Below, piece by piece: positions 1 to 9,696 of a DNA stretch of 64,000 nucleotides (position 1 is the stretch's first letter; each line of letters begins with the position of its first letter). Made by a program: the position numbers and the translations under genes. Under the pieces are notes generated by a model. That model saw only the letters and a list, made by a program, of their open reading frames with translations, made no database searches and was not told where the DNA came from. This DNA is from Chitinibacter sp. SCUT-21 (GTDB lineage: Bacteria; Pseudomonadota; Gammaproteobacteria; Burkholderiales; Chitinibacteraceae). Where the stretch lies: assembly GCA_041874755.1 (NCBI GenBank), contig CP102611.1:2852001-2916000 (forward strand), written 5' to 3'.

Positions 1-630
1 CAAATAGAAATAACAAGCGCTGCCAATGCTGAGGCGATATTGCAGATTGTGAAAAACGACGAGGCCAAAATCGAATAAGGAGCCTGACATGATTTCGCCG
101 TCGACCTCGACGTGTTTTTCCATCAAATGCCAGCCACGGGGGCGTGTTAGCAAGGTCGCAATTTCTGGGTTGAGCTTATATTCCTTACCTTCGGGGCTGG
201 TGTAGCTAATCGTGCGCCGATACGCGTCATAAACATTGATTTGGCCTTCGATTTGGTTTTCCCATGTCGGCGTATTCGAGTCTTCAAAATCGGCCATAAA
301 TGATTTCGCGCCGGAATTGAGCGCGTTAATCATCATTTTGCGCTCGACAGGGCCGGTGATTTCAACGCGGCGGTCTTGCAAATCTTCAGGAAGCGGGCTG
401 ATTTTCCATTCGCCATGGCGAATGTGTGCCGTATTCGGCAAAAAGTCGGGTTTAACGCCTTGATCAAGTAATACTTGTCGCGCTAAGCGCGCCGCCATCA
501 GCTCGCGGCGGCGTGGTTCAAACAGGCGGTGAAGTTCGGTCAGAAATGCTAGGGCGTCAGGGGTGAGTATCTTGCTGAACTCATTGCTGATATTGCCTTT
601 GATGCGGATACCCGCCAATGTGGTCGACAT
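1..630 (-). CDS. aceB: Malate synthase A, 5' part (cut by window edge)
   Basis: This makes malate from glyoxylate and acetyl-CoA, the second step of the glyoxylate shunt. The first 210 codons are in the window, from the ATG at 628-630; the C-terminus lies beyond base 1. The protein begins [18 protein letters not shown] and carries the malate synthase A stretch [18 protein letters not shown] near residue 110, part of the catalytic TIM barrel. A GGGAG ribosome site sits before the ATG. It lies just downstream of isocitrate lyase on the same strand, so the two shunt enzymes are probably co-expressed. The family assignment is firm. Confidence 0.93.
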   Translation of the reverse strand, partial: MSTTLAGIRIKGNISNEFSKILTPDALAFLTELHRLFEPRRRELMAARLARQVLLDQGVKPDFLPNTAHIRHGEWKISPLPEDLQDRRVEITGPVERKMMINALNSGAKSFMADFEDSNTPTWENQIEGQINVYDAYRRTISYTSPEGKEYKLNPEIATLLTRPRGWHLMEKHVEVDGEIMSGSLFDFGLVVFHNLQYRLSIGSACYFYL

Positions 631-733
631 AATGATTTACTCCCTTGGCTGGTGAGCAGCCGTGTATGGGCTGAGCAGGGTTCGCAAGGAAAAAGCGGAA
701 AGCCAGCCATCGCCAGACTTTCCGCCCTTGTGC

Positions 734-2014
734 TTAGTGAAATTGTTCAGTTTCAGTCGAGCCTTTCAGCGCCGTGGTCGACGATTGGCCTTGCTGAATC
801 ACCTGGGTGACTTGGTCAAAGTAACCCGTACCCACTTCGCGCTGGTGTTTCACCGCCGTGAAACCGCGATCGGCGGCGGCAAATTCGGCTTGTTGCAATT
901 GCACAAAGGCTGTCATGCCCTCGCGTGCATAGCCGTGTGCCAAATTGAACATACCGTAGTTCAGTGCATGGAAACCCGCCAAGGTGATGAACTGGAATTT
1001 ATAACCGAGCGCGCCCAGCTCTTTCTGGAATTTGGCAATCGTCGCGTCGTCGAGATTTTTTTTCCAGTTAAACGATGGTGAGCAGTTGTACGCCAACATT
1101 TTGCCCGGGAATTTAGCGTGGATGGCCTGTGCAAATTTGCGCGCGTATTCTAGGTCTGGCTTGCCGGTTTCACACCACACCAAGTCAGCATAGGGGGCAT
1201 AGGCCAGACCGCGAGAGATGGCTTGCTCTAGGCCCGGATACGTCTTGTAAAAGCCTTCAACGGTGCGCTCGCCAGTGCAGAATGGTTTGTCGTTGTCGTC
1301 AACGTCGCTGGTCAGCAAATCGGCAGCTTCCGCGTCAGTGCGCGCTACGATAATGGTCGGCACGCCCATGACGTCCGCAGCCAAACGGGCAGCGACCAGT
1401 TTTTCGACGGCTTCGCGTGTCGGAACCAACACTTTACCTCCCATGTGGCCGCATTTCTTGACTGAGGCGAGTTGATCTTCAAAGTGCACGCCAGCAGCGC
1501 CTGCTTCAATCATTGCCTTCATTAATTCAAACGCATTCAAAACACCGCCAAAACCCGCTTCGGCATCGGCGACAATCGGTGCAAACCAATCAATACTGTC
1601 GTCGCCTTCGGCGTGATGAATCTGATCTGCACGCGCGAGCGTGTTATTGATACGGCGCACGACTTGCGGTACCGAATTGGCAGGGTAGAGCGATTGATCA
1701 GGGTACATTTCACCCGCCAAATTAGCATCGGCTGCAACTTGCCAGCCAGAGAGATAAATCGCTTTGAGGCCGGCTTTGACTTGTTGCATTGCCTGATTAC
1801 CAGTCAGAGCGCCAAGTGCATGCACGTAGGATTGCTCATGCATCAGCTTCCACAGCTTATTCGCACCGTGACGGGCAATCGTGTATTCCTGCAATAAATT
1901 GCCACGCAAACGTTCCACATCCGCGGCGGAGTAGGGGCGTTTGATGCCGGCCCAACGTGGGTTGGTTTTCCAATCTAATTCAAGTGCGGCGATTCGTTCG
2001 GTTGCTGTGCTCAT
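734..2014 (-). CDS. aceA: Isocitrate lyase
   Basis: This cleaves isocitrate to glyoxylate and succinate, the entry step of the glyoxylate shunt, which is needed for growth on acetate or fatty acids. It has 426 residues, close to the E. coli protein. The signature KKCGHMGGK with the catalytic cysteine (about C188) is intact, and the substrate/Mg region [10 protein letters not shown] precedes it. I chose the ATG at 2012-2014 ([11 protein letters not shown]) because AGGGAG lies just before it; the in-frame extension upstream has no such site. It is followed about 100 bases later by malate synthase on the same strand. Confidence 0.97.
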   Translation of the reverse strand: MSTATERIAALELDWKTNPRWAGIKRPYSAADVERLRGNLLQEYTIARHGANKLWKLMHEQSYVHALGALTGNQAMQQVKAGLKAIYLSGWQVAADANLAGEMYPDQSLYPANSVPQVVRRINNTLARADQIHHAEGDDSIDWFAPIVADAEAGFGGVLNAFELMKAMIEAGAAGVHFEDQLASVKKCGHMGGKVLVPTREAVEKLVAARLAADVMGVPTIIVARTDAEAADLLTSDVDDNDKPFCTGERTVEGFYKTYPGLEQAISRGLAYAPYADLVWCETGKPDLEYARKFAQAIHAKFPGKMLAYNCSPSFNWKKNLDDATIAKFQKELGALGYKFQFITLAGFHALNYGMFNLAHGYAREGMTAFVQLQQAEFAAADRGFTAVKHQREVGTGYFDQVTQVIQQGQSSTTALKGSTETEQFH

Positions 2015-2184
2015 GGTGTACTCCCTGTGGTCTCTCAAAGCGGCAGTTCAAAGGCTGTTTTTATTGAAGCAGGAAAATTTTGCAATGCAACAAATATTGC
2101 GATGCACAATGAATTGTAGTCGAAAAAAAATGACTACATATTGGGGCAATTACTTAGCGAGTGCGTTTTTTGCGATGAAAAGCC

Positions 2185-2212
2185 CTTGAAATGGTGTGGC
2201 TTATCCCAATCT
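2185..2212 (+). promoter_or_regulatory. Sigma-32 (RpoH) heat-shock promoter of grpE
   Basis: CTTGAAA at 2185-2191, a 13-base spacer, then CCCAATCT at 2205-2212. This closely follows the RpoH consensus (CTTGAAA, 11-15 bases, CCCCATNT). It lies 27 bases before the grpE start. No CIRCE inverted repeat is visible, so control appears to be by sigma-32 and not HrcA. Confidence 0.8.
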
Positions 2213-2239
2213 AGCCGTCATTCGCTGTTGGAGAACATC

Positions 2240-2767
2240 ATGAATCAAGAAGTAAACCCAGAAATTCAAGAAGAAGTTGCCGCTCCAGTTGAGCAGCAAG
2301 AAGCGCAAGCGCCAAGCACAGAAGAATTATTGAACCAAGCTTTGGCTGATTTAGAAAAAGCGCGCCAAGACATTTTGTACGTGCGTGCAGAAGCTGAAAA
2401 CGCACGCCGCCGTGCAGCGGAAGAAAATGAAAAAACGCGCAAATTTGCCGTTGAAAAATTCGCGCGTGAAATCATTTCAGTCAAAGACGCGATGGACATG
2501 GCGCTGCTCGATCAATCTGGCAATTTTGAAGGCCTGAAAATGGGCGTGGATTTGACCGCGAAGCAATTGATTAACGTGTTTGAAAAATTCGAATTACGCG
2601 AAATCAACCCTGTGGGCGAAAAGCTCGACCCGAACAAACATCAGGCTATTTCAACTGTGCCGAGCGACGAAGAAGCTAATACCGTCGTGCAAGTGATGCA
2701 AAAAGGTTATGAATTATCTGGTCGCACTATCCGCCCAGCCATGGTTGTGGTGGCAGCAGCCAAATAA
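2240..2767 (+). CDS. grpE: GrpE, nucleotide exchange factor for DnaK
   Basis: GrpE releases ADP from DnaK and so restarts the chaperone cycle. The 175-residue protein has an acidic, Gln-rich N-terminal tail, a long charged helix (about residues 35-85, with the family-typical YVRAEAENARRR), and a C-terminal beta domain ending in RTIRPAMVVVA. The ATG at 2240 was chosen because GGAG lies six bases upstream and the protein then has the normal length; in-frame sequence further upstream overlaps the heat-shock promoter. It is first of the grpE-dnaK-dnaJ cluster. Confidence 0.96.
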   Translation: MNQEVNPEIQEEVAAPVEQQEAQAPSTEELLNQALADLEKARQDILYVRAEAENARRRAAEENEKTRKFAVEKFAREIISVKDAMDMALLDQSGNFEGLKMGVDLTAKQLINVFEKFELREINPVGEKLDPNKHQAISTVPSDEEANTVVQVMQKGYELSGRTIRPAMVVVAAAK

Positions 2768-2813
2768 GCAGTATGAATTCAAGCGCTTGAGTGAAAAGAC
2801 TTGCTAATCGGCT

Positions 2814-2841
2814 CTTGAAATCAAAATGTGTATCCCCACTT
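2814..2841 (+). promoter_or_regulatory. Sigma-32 (RpoH) heat-shock promoter of dnaK
   Basis: CTTGAAA at 2814-2820, a 13-base spacer, then CCCCACTT at 2834-2841. Spacing matches the grpE promoter exactly. It leaves a 5' leader of about 75 bases before dnaK. Confidence 0.82.
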
Positions 2842-2924
2842 AGTGGACATGGTTAATTAAACAAGGCCGCCTTAAAAATTTGAACAATCAAGGTGGCTGG
2901 CACTAGAGATGAAGGAAGAAAAAA

Positions 2925-4841
2925 ATGGGTAAAATTATCGGTATTGACTTGGGTACAACCAATAGCTGTGTGGCTGTGATCGAAAATGGTCAACCTAAAG
3001 TAATTGAAAATTCAGAAGGCGCGCGTACTACGCCTTCGATCATCGCTTACCAAGAAGATGGTGAGATTCTGGTTGGCGCGCCTGCAAAACGTCAGGCGGT
3101 AACTAACCCAAAAAATACTTTGTACGCTGTTAAGCGCTTGATCGGTCGCCGCTTCGAAGACAAAGAAGTGAAGAAAGACATCGATTCAATGCCATTTAGC
3201 ATCGTACAAGCTGATAACGGCGACGCTTGGGTTTCTGTGCGCGACAAAAAAATGGCGCCACCGCAAATTTCTGCCGAGATCCTGCGCAAAATGAAAAAAA
3301 CCGCCGAAGACTACCTCGGTGAAGAAGTAACTGAAGCAGTGATTACTGTTCCTGCGTACTTTAACGATAGCCAACGCCAAGCAACTAAAGACGCTGGCCG
3401 TATCGCGGGTCTGGACGTAAAACGTATCATCAACGAGCCAACGGCTGCGGCGATGGCGTTCGGTATGGACAAAGTAGCGAAGGGCGACCGTAAAATCGCC
3501 GTTTACGACTTGGGTGGCGGTACTTTCGATATTTCGATCATTGACATCGCTGACGTTGATGGCTCGACTGCATTTGAAGTATTGGCTACCAACGGTGACA
3601 CGTTCCTCGGTGGTGAAGACTTCGACCAACGTCTGATGGACTACATCATTGCTGAGTTCAAGAAAGAGCAAGGCATTGATCTGAAAAACGACGTAATGGC
3701 GCTGCAACGCCTGAAAGAAGCGGCTGAGAAAGCGAAGATCGAATTGTCATCTAGCGCGCAAACCGAAATCAACTTGCCATACGTGACAATGGACGCAACC
3801 GGTCCTAAACACTTGGTAATGAAGATTACTCGCGCCAAATTCGAGTCTTTGGTGGACGATTTGATCACTCGCTCTATCGAGCCATGCAAGATTGCATTGA
3901 AAGACGCGGGCCTGAAAGCGTCTGACATCGACGACGTGATCTTGGTCGGCGGTCAGACTCGTATGCCAAAAGTGATGGACGCAGTAAAAGACTTCTTCGG
4001 TAAAGATCCACGTCGTGACGTGAATCCAGACGAAGCGGTTGCGGTTGGCGCGGCATTGCAAGGTTCGGTATTGGGCGGCGATCGTAAAGACATCTTGCTG
4101 CTCGACGTAACGCCATTGTCTTTGGGTATCGAAACTCTGGGCGGCGTGATGACTAAGCTGATCCAAAAAAACACGACGATCCCAACGAAAGCGTCACAAA
4201 CGTTCTCTACTGCGGACGACAACCAAAGCGCGGTAACGATCCACGTACTGCAAGGTGAGCGTGAAAAAGCGTCGGCGAATAAATCGCTGGGTCAGTTTAA
4301 CTTGGGCGATATTCCACCAGCTCCACGTGGCGTGCCACAAATTGAAGTGACGTTCGACATCGACGCAAACGGTATCTTGCACGTTGGCGCGAAAGATAAA
4401 GCATCAGGCAAAGAAGCGAAAATTACGATCCAAGCTTCTTCAGGTTTGTCTGAAGCTGAAATCGAAGCCATGGTACGCGACGCGGAATTGAACGCGGAAG
4501 AAGACAAAAAACTGCACGAATTGGTAACAGCTCGCAACTCAGGCGAAGCGATGATCCACCAAGTGAAGAAAATGTTGACTGACGCGGGCGACAAAGTAAC
4601 GGCCGATGAGAAAGTGGAAATCGAAGCGGCTATCGCTGAACTTGAAGGCGTAGTGAAAGGCGACGACAAAGAAGCGATCGAAGCGAAAACTGAAGCGCTG
4701 ATGAAAGCCAGCCACAAAGTTGCTGAGAAAATGTACGCTGAGCAGGCGCAACCAGAAGCTGGCGCACAAGCAGCTGGTAGCGAAGCTAAGGATGACGGCA
4801 ACGTAGTTGATGCTGAATTTACCGAAGTGAAAGACAAGTAA
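2925..4841 (+). CDS. dnaK: Chaperone protein DnaK (Hsp70)
   Basis: This ATP-driven Hsp70 works with DnaJ and GrpE in cytosolic protein folding. It has 638 residues. The N-terminal ATPase domain shows [13 protein letters not shown] at residues 5-17, [11 protein letters not shown] near 195 and the VGGQTRMP signature near 340. The substrate-binding domain follows, then an acidic tail ending EFTEVKDK. The start MGKIIGID has a GGAAG site upstream. It is preceded by its own sigma-32 promoter and followed by a hairpin before dnaJ. Codon use is strongly biased, as expected for a highly expressed gene. Confidence 0.99.
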   Translation: MGKIIGIDLGTTNSCVAVIENGQPKVIENSEGARTTPSIIAYQEDGEILVGAPAKRQAVTNPKNTLYAVKRLIGRRFEDKEVKKDIDSMPFSIVQADNGDAWVSVRDKKMAPPQISAEILRKMKKTAEDYLGEEVTEAVITVPAYFNDSQRQATKDAGRIAGLDVKRIINEPTAAAMAFGMDKVAKGDRKIAVYDLGGGTFDISIIDIADVDGSTAFEVLATNGDTFLGGEDFDQRLMDYIIAEFKKEQGIDLKNDVMALQRLKEAAEKAKIELSSSAQTEINLPYVTMDATGPKHLVMKITRAKFESLVDDLITRSIEPCKIALKDAGLKASDIDDVILVGGQTRMPKVMDAVKDFFGKDPRRDVNPDEAVAVGAALQGSVLGGDRKDILLLDVTPLSLGIETLGGVMTKLIQKNTTIPTKASQTFSTADDNQSAVTIHVLQGEREKASANKSLGQFNLGDIPPAPRGVPQIEVTFDIDANGILHVGAKDKASGKEAKITIQASSGLSEAEIEAMVRDAELNAEEDKKLHELVTARNSGEAMIHQVKKMLTDAGDKVTADEKVEIEAAIAELEGVVKGDDKEAIEAKTEALMKASHKVAEKMYAEQAQPEAGAQAAGSEAKDDGNVVDAEFTEVKDK

Positions 4842-4856
4842 TTTGGCATAACCATT

Positions 4857-4894
4857 AGGCACAGCGCTTGCATTGCGGGCGGCTGTGCCTTTTT
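4857..4894 (+). terminator. Hairpin terminator or attenuator between dnaK and dnaJ
   Basis: AGGCACAGC (4857-4865) pairs with GCTGTGCCT (4882-4890) and is followed by TTTT. It lies only 18 bases before the dnaJ start, so it may reduce dnaJ expression relative to dnaK and not end the operon fully. Confidence 0.75.
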
Positions 4895-4912
4895 GTCTCA
4901 TGGAAAAGCATC

Positions 4913-6037
4913 ATGGCAAAGAAAGATTTTTACGACATTCTGGGCGTTAATCGCGACGCTTCGGATGAAGAAATCAAAAAAGCATATCGCAAGCTAGCGA
5001 TGAAGTACCATCCGGACCGCAATCCGGATGCGAAAGATGCTGAAGAAAAATTCAAAGAAGCGAAAGAAGCCTACGAGATTTTGTCGGATGGCCAAAAACG
5101 TGCTGCGTATGATCAGTATGGTCATGCTGGCGTTGATCCACAGGCCGGCATGGGCGGCGGTGGCTTTGGTGGCGGCGGCTTTGGTGATTTTGCCGACATC
5201 TTTGGCGACATCTTCGGTGGCGGCGGTGGTCGTGGCGGTCGCAGCAATGTCTACCGTGGCGCTGATTTGCGTTACAACATGGAAATCACGCTGGAAGAAG
5301 CGGCGCGTGGCGTTGAAAAGCAAATCAAGATTCCATCGCATGAGGAATGTGATAGCTGCCACGGTACTGGTGCAAAACCCGGCACCGAAGCCAAAACCTG
5401 TCACACGTGTAATGGCCACGGCCAAGTTCGCGTCGCGCAAGGCTTCTTCAGTATTCAGCAAACGTGTCCAACGTGTCATGGTTCGGGCAAATACATCCCA
5501 GATCCATGTCGCAAATGTAGTGGTACAGGCCGAGTTTCAACGCACAAAACACTGGCGGTGAAGATTCCTGCTGGTGTGGATGAAGGCGATCGTATTCGCC
5601 TCAGCGGTGAAGGCGAACCAGGCGTCAACGGTGGCCCTCCGGGCGATCTGTACGTCGTAACGCACATTAAGAAACATGCGGTGTTTGAGCGTGAAGGTAA
5701 CGATCTGCATTGCGAAATGCCGATCAGCTTTACCGTGGCGGCCTTGGGTGGCGAGATTGAAATCCCAACGCTGTCGGGCAAGGCGCGCATTACGATTCCG
5801 CCTGAGACACAAACCGGCCAAGTGTTCCGCTTGCGCAGCAAAGGCATCAAGGGCGTACGCAGCGCGATTACCGGTGACTTAATGTGCCACGTGGTCGTTG
5901 AAACGCCAGTGAAGCTGACAGGTCGTCAGAAAGAGCTATTGAAAGAATTTGAAGAAATTAGCCAAGGTGATTCGGATAAACACAATCCACGTGCCAAATC
6001 ATTTATGGATAAAGTAAAAGAATTCTTTGCTAGCTAA
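4913..6037 (+). CDS. dnaJ: Chaperone protein DnaJ (Hsp40)
   Basis: DnaJ delivers substrates to DnaK and stimulates its ATPase. The 374-residue protein has the full type I layout: J domain with HPD in YHPDRNPD near residue 34, a Gly-rich linker at about 75-110, four zinc-binding CxxCxGxG repeats ([32 protein letters not shown]), then the C-terminal substrate domains. The ATG at 4913 ([12 protein letters not shown]) matches other DnaJ proteins; upstream in-frame codons run through the dnaK hairpin and are not likely translated. Confidence 0.98.
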   Translation: MAKKDFYDILGVNRDASDEEIKKAYRKLAMKYHPDRNPDAKDAEEKFKEAKEAYEILSDGQKRAAYDQYGHAGVDPQAGMGGGGFGGGGFGDFADIFGDIFGGGGGRGGRSNVYRGADLRYNMEITLEEAARGVEKQIKIPSHEECDSCHGTGAKPGTEAKTCHTCNGHGQVRVAQGFFSIQQTCPTCHGSGKYIPDPCRKCSGTGRVSTHKTLAVKIPAGVDEGDRIRLSGEGEPGVNGGPPGDLYVVTHIKKHAVFEREGNDLHCEMPISFTVAALGGEIEIPTLSGKARITIPPETQTGQVFRLRSKGIKGVRSAITGDLMCHVVVETPVKLTGRQKELLKEFEEISQGDSDKHNPRAKSFMDKVKEFFAS

Positions 6038-6038
6038 T

Positions 6039-6060
6039 GGGTATTGCTCGCTAGGCTAAT
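6039..6060 (+). repeat. Dispersed GGGTATTG motif, copy A
   Basis: GGGTATTGCTCGC followed by TAGGCTAAT, directly after the dnaJ stop codon. Closely related sequences occur at 36798, 48400, 49854 and 61482, both between and within genes. Function unknown. Confidence 0.5.
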
Positions 6061-6090
6061 TACAGTTTGGCTTGGCGGGTGATACCTAAG

Positions 6091-6123
6091 AAAAAGGCCA
6101 TTCATTCGAATGGCCTTTTTTAT
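6091..6123. terminator. Bidirectional terminator between dnaJ and the binding-protein gene
   Basis: A 13-bp stem, AAAAAGGCCATTC (6091-6103) with GAATGGCCTTTTT (6108-6120), with loop ATTC. There are T-runs on both strands and it lies between convergent genes. Confidence 0.9.
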
Positions 6124-6147
6124 TGCATGGAGCAATTCAATCCCGCG

Positions 6148-7305
6148 TTAACGAGTAAGTGCACCGGTCGGTGAAATCATCGTCAATTCACCAAAGGTTG
6201 AACCGCTGCGTTTTGTTGCGTTGTAATCAACGACAAAACCGCCAAGGTCATAACGGCCCAAGGTGCTTAATGCGGTATACAAGGCCGCACGAGAAGGGGC
6301 TTTGCCGGCACGTTTAAGGCCTTCAACCACAATTCTCGCTGCGATATAACCTTCAAGCATTGCGTAGCTTGGGTACTTCGCAATCGCGGCCAGAGATTCG
6401 GTTTTACCTGATGAACCTGAGCCTAGCTCGGCATAAACGTCGTCTTGGAATTCCTGCACTAAGCGTGTCCGCGTATTGTATGGGTAGGGAATCACTTGGC
6501 TAATGCCCAAACCATGCGCTGTGCGCTTCCCGATCTGTTTGCTCACTTCTTCAAACTGCACTGAAGAGAGGGAATACAATTGCGAGGTGCCGCCGCTATT
6601 TTTGTATTCCTGCACAAAAATTGCGGCCGGGCCGGTTTGTGCGACCAAAATGACGGCTTCTGGATTTTTCTTGGCTAATTCTTTTGCCGCTTTGCTGCTA
6701 TCGCCTGATTTGGCATCGTACCAAGCTTCAGCAGTGAGGCTGAGTTGACGTTTGGCCAGAGCTGCTTTCAGTGCCGCTACGCCGGATTCGCCAAAACCAT
6801 CTTTTTGTGCCACAACACCAAACTTGCTAACACCCAAGTTTTCGTTGAGTAGCTTCACGATCCGTTCGGCTTCAAGCGAGTAGCTTGCACGCGTATGGAA
6901 AACATAAGGGCTCGCCGCGTTACGCACCGCATCAGCGCCGGTATGAATCCCAATCAGGGGAGTGGTGTTGGTATCGAGTACTTTTGACTTGGTTAGCGCC
7001 GCTAAGTTATCGGTGCCATAAAACGAGATCAAGGCGGTGGCGTTTTCTTTCTCGATCAAATCTTGGGCATTTTTTACTGTGCGTTGCGGATCGCCTGCAT
7101 CGTCACGTACTACATGGTTGATTAACTCACCATTGACGCCACCCCGGCTGTTGACCTGATTAAAATAAATCGAGGCACCCAAAGCCATTGCTTTGCCGGT
7201 CACCGCGCCAATTCCTGTGGTGGGCACAGATTGGCCGATGGTGATATCCGCGTAAGCCTGTGAAGCTAAGCCCAAGCTAACCGCGATGACGAGTTTTTTG
7301 AACAC
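6148..7305 (-). CDS. Periplasmic branched-chain amino acid-type binding protein (ABC transporter)
   Basis: A type I periplasmic binding protein of the LivJ/Peripla_BP_6 family, which captures amino acids or related solutes for an ABC importer. It has 385 residues from a GTG start at 7303-7305, chosen because AGGGGAG lies just upstream. A signal peptide FKKLVIAVSLGLASQAYA is followed by the mature start DITIGQSVP. The body has the family's GAxxYFNQVNxxGGVNG region and TALISFYGTDN. No permease or ATPase gene is adjacent, so it may serve a transporter encoded elsewhere or act as a sensor component. The ligand cannot be deduced. Confidence 0.87.
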   Translation of the reverse strand: MFKKLVIAVSLGLASQAYADITIGQSVPTTGIGAVTGKAMALGASIYFNQVNSRGGVNGELINHVVRDDAGDPQRTVKNAQDLIEKENATALISFYGTDNLAALTKSKVLDTNTTPLIGIHTGADAVRNAASPYVFHTRASYSLEAERIVKLLNENLGVSKFGVVAQKDGFGESGVAALKAALAKRQLSLTAEAWYDAKSGDSSKAAKELAKKNPEAVILVAQTGPAAIFVQEYKNSGGTSQLYSLSSVQFEEVSKQIGKRTAHGLGISQVIPYPYNTRTRLVQEFQDDVYAELGSGSSGKTESLAAIAKYPSYAMLEGYIAARIVVEGLKRAGKAPSRAALYTALSTLGRYDLGGFVVDYNATKRSGSTFGELTMISPTGALTR

Positions 7306-7402
7306 GATGCACTCTCCCCTTTGCATGTGAATTGATGCGTCTCATCTTAAATTAATGTGGGCTGGTGGTATAGTGTTCGCTGAATTTGGCGGAGAAAATG
7401 GT

Positions 7403-7903
7403 ATGCGGCGTGGCGTTTACGCAGGTAGTTTTGACCCAGTGACCAAAGGTCATCTATGGATGATCGAACATGGCGTACAGATATTTGACGAAATGATTGT
7501 CGCCATTGGTGAAAATCCAGACAAAAAATACACCTTTAGCCTGGAAGAACGCGTGGCCATGCTGCGTGAAACAACCAGCCTTTGGCCTAATTTGCGCGTA
7601 GAAGTCTTTCAAAACCGCTTCTTAGTCGACTATGCCCGTGAGCAAGGTGCGCAATTTATCTTGCGCGGTATTAGGGAAGCTGCTGACTACGAGTTCGAGC
7701 GAAAAATGCGCTACGTCAATGCTGACCTAGCACCGCACATCGATACTATCTTTTTAATGCCACCGCGCGAGATTGCCGAAATCAGCTCGACGATGGTCAA
7801 AGGTTTGGTTGGCCCGCAAGGCTGGGAAGGCGTGGTGAAGCAATATGTGCCCGATCCAGTCTTTATGCGCTTACTGCATGGATATAAAACTGTCGCTAAA
7901 TAA
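7403..7903 (+). CDS. coaD: Pantetheine-phosphate adenylyltransferase-like protein (CoaD family)
   Basis: CoaD transfers AMP from ATP to 4'-phosphopantetheine, the fourth step of coenzyme A synthesis. The 166-residue protein has the nucleotidyltransferase motif [10 protein letters not shown] at residues 7-16 (TxGH signature), [15 protein letters not shown] in the middle and ISSTMVK near residue 130. The overall fold markers are present, but several stretches differ from E. coli CoaD, which has YPGTFDPITNGH and ISSSLVKE. It may be the cell's main CoaD or a diverged paralogue. The ATG at 7403 has GGAG upstream. Confidence 0.8.
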   Translation: MRRGVYAGSFDPVTKGHLWMIEHGVQIFDEMIVAIGENPDKKYTFSLEERVAMLRETTSLWPNLRVEVFQNRFLVDYAREQGAQFILRGIREAADYEFERKMRYVNADLAPHIDTIFLMPPREIAEISSTMVKGLVGPQGWEGVVKQYVPDPVFMRLLHGYKTVAK

Positions 7904-7968
7904 CACCACTTTTTGTAAGAAAAATTGAGTTCGCTGTTGCGTGACATGCTGAAATGGAAGGAATTGTC

Positions 7969-9174
7969 GTGAGAATTGGTACGCCATTAAGTCAATCTGC
8001 TGTGAAAGTGATGCTGCTCGGATGCGGCGAATTGGGAAAAGAAGTCATCATCGCGTTGCAACGCTTGGGCGTTGAAGTGATCGGTGTTGATCGCTATGAC
8101 AACGCGCCAGGCATGCAGGTCTCGCACCGCAGCCATGTGATTGATATGAGCGATGCGCAAGCCTTGCGCGCTTTGGTTGAATTAGAGCGCCCGCATTTTA
8201 TCGTGCCCGAAATCGAAGCCATCGCTACTGATGAGTTAGTGCGTATCGAGGCCGATGGTCTTGCAACCGTAATCCCAACCGCCCGTGCGACGCAATTGAC
8301 GATGAATCGCGAAGGCATTCGTCGTTTGGCAGCAGAAGAGCTGGGCGTACCTACCTCAAGCTACCGCTTTGCCAACTCTTTGGCCGAATTACAAGCGGCA
8401 ACGGCCGAAATTGGCTTTCCGTGCCTTGTTAAACCGGTGATGTCTTCGTCGGGTAAGGGCCAGTCCTTTCTTAAATCGGATGCCGATGTTGAGGCCGCGT
8501 GGAACTATGCCGCAGCCGGTAGCCGAGTTGATCATGGCCGTGTGATTGTTGAAGGTTTTGTTGATTTTGAATACGAAATTACGTTGCTTACGGTGCGCTC
8601 GCTTGGCGAAGATGGCGATATTAAAACCTCGTTCTGCGCGCCGGTGGGCCATTTGCAAGTGAAAGGCGATTATGTTGAGAGCTGGCAACCGCAACGCATG
8701 AACCCGAAAGCGCTGGCGCGTGCGCAAGAAATTGCCGCCAAAGTCACTGGTGCTTTAGGTGGTCGTGGCCTGTTTGGCGTTGAGTTGTTTGTCAAAGGCG
8801 ACGACGTGTGGTTCTCCGAAGTGAGCCCACGCCCGCACGATACCGGCTTGGTGACCTTGATGAGCCAGTATTTCTCAGAATTCGAACTGCACGCGCGCGC
8901 GATCTTGGGCTTGCCGGTTGATGTCAGCCAACGCGAGCCTGCGGCCAGCGCGGTGATTTATGGTGGTGTCGAAGAAGCGGGCATCGCCTTTGACGGTGTC
9001 GCTGCCGCCTTGGCCGTGCCGCGCAGCGATTTACGCCTATTCGGTAAGCCAGAAGCTTTTGAGCGCCGCCGCATGGGCGTGGCTTTGGCTGCTGGGCACG
9101 ACACCGATGTGGCGCGCGATCGCGCTAAATTGGCGGCGGGCTTGGTGCAGCCGGTTATCGTCGAAAATGAATAG
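7969..9174 (+). CDS. purT: Formate-dependent phosphoribosylglycinamide formyltransferase (GAR transformylase 2)
   Basis: PurT uses ATP and formate to formylate GAR in purine synthesis, replacing the folate-dependent PurN step. The 401-residue protein follows E. coli PurT throughout: [13 protein letters not shown] near residue 15, [10 protein letters not shown] near 80, ATP-grasp stretch [11 protein letters not shown] near 155, and [10 protein letters not shown] near 285. The GTG at 7969 is preferred because GGAAGGA lies just before it; an ATG 15 bases upstream lacks a ribosome site. A small VOC protein follows after 17 bases and is probably co-transcribed. Confidence 0.95.
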   Translation: MRIGTPLSQSAVKVMLLGCGELGKEVIIALQRLGVEVIGVDRYDNAPGMQVSHRSHVIDMSDAQALRALVELERPHFIVPEIEAIATDELVRIEADGLATVIPTARATQLTMNREGIRRLAAEELGVPTSSYRFANSLAELQAATAEIGFPCLVKPVMSSSGKGQSFLKSDADVEAAWNYAAAGSRVDHGRVIVEGFVDFEYEITLLTVRSLGEDGDIKTSFCAPVGHLQVKGDYVESWQPQRMNPKALARAQEIAAKVTGALGGRGLFGVELFVKGDDVWFSEVSPRPHDTGLVTLMSQYFSEFELHARAILGLPVDVSQREPAASAVIYGGVEEAGIAFDGVAAALAVPRSDLRLFGKPEAFERRRMGVALAAGHDTDVARDRAKLAAGLVQPVIVENE

Positions 9175-9191
9175 CGAGAGAAGTAAATAAG

Positions 9192-9596
9192 ATGAGCTTG
9201 CCGGTACTTGATGCCTTTGATCATGTGCACATTTATGTTGCAGATCGAATCCGCGCTGAAGCTTGGTATCAACAAGTCTTAGGTTTCACGCGGAGTGCTG
9301 AGCTCGAATTTTGGGCTGTCGATGGTGGGCCTTTAACGTTGCAAAACGCCAGTGGCTCAGTGCATTTAGCACTATTTCAAAAAGCAAACGCCAGCGCTGG
9401 GCCAACTGTTGCTTTTCGCGTCGGCGCGCAAGCTTTTGGCGACTGGCGCGCGCATTTGCAGCGCCATGAAGTCAGCGTTGATTTACAAGATCATCAAGTA
9501 TCGCTGTCATTGTATTTTGCTGATCCTGATGGCAATCGTTATGAAATCACCACGTATGACTATGCGAGCGCGCGCGATTTACTCGCGCTCAATTGA
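9192..9596 (+). CDS. VOC (glyoxalase/bleomycin resistance/dioxygenase) family protein
   Basis: A 134-residue single vicinal-oxygen-chelate domain protein. It opens with FDHVHIYVADRIRAEAWYQQ, a typical first beta-alpha unit with a His metal ligand. It ends with LYFADPDGNRYEITTYDY, where the Glu in YEIT is the usual last metal ligand. Members are glyoxalases, dioxygenases or resistance proteins; the substrate is not evident. Lies 17 bases after purT, so they probably share a transcript, but no functional link is known. Confidence 0.85.
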   Translation: MSLPVLDAFDHVHIYVADRIRAEAWYQQVLGFTRSAELEFWAVDGGPLTLQNASGSVHLALFQKANASAGPTVAFRVGAQAFGDWRAHLQRHEVSVDLQDHQVSLSLYFADPDGNRYEITTYDYASARDLLALN

Positions 9597-9642
9597 CCGC
9601 TGGCAAGTTAAATCGCGCATTTTGTAGCAAAAGCACACAGCG

Positions 9643-9681
9643 AAGACCGCAGGGTTTGATACACTGCGGTCTTTGCTTTTT
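9643..9681 (+). terminator. Terminator after the VOC gene
   Basis: AAGACCGCAG (9643-9652) pairs with CTGCGGTCTT (9664-9673), followed by a T-rich run. It lies just before the start of the next gene, separating the purT unit from the methyltransferase. Confidence 0.82.
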
Positions 9682-9696
9682 GAAGTAGTGCGCCAC

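Noticed and set aside
662..1081. 139-codon plus-strand frame opposite isocitrate lyase
   Set aside because: Fully antisense to aceA, which has complete catalytic motifs; composition is a shadow of its codons.
2015..2240. CIRCE/HrcA operator upstream of grpE or dnaK
   Set aside because: No TTAGCACTC-N9-GAGTGCTAA inverted repeat is present; sigma-32 promoters explain regulation.
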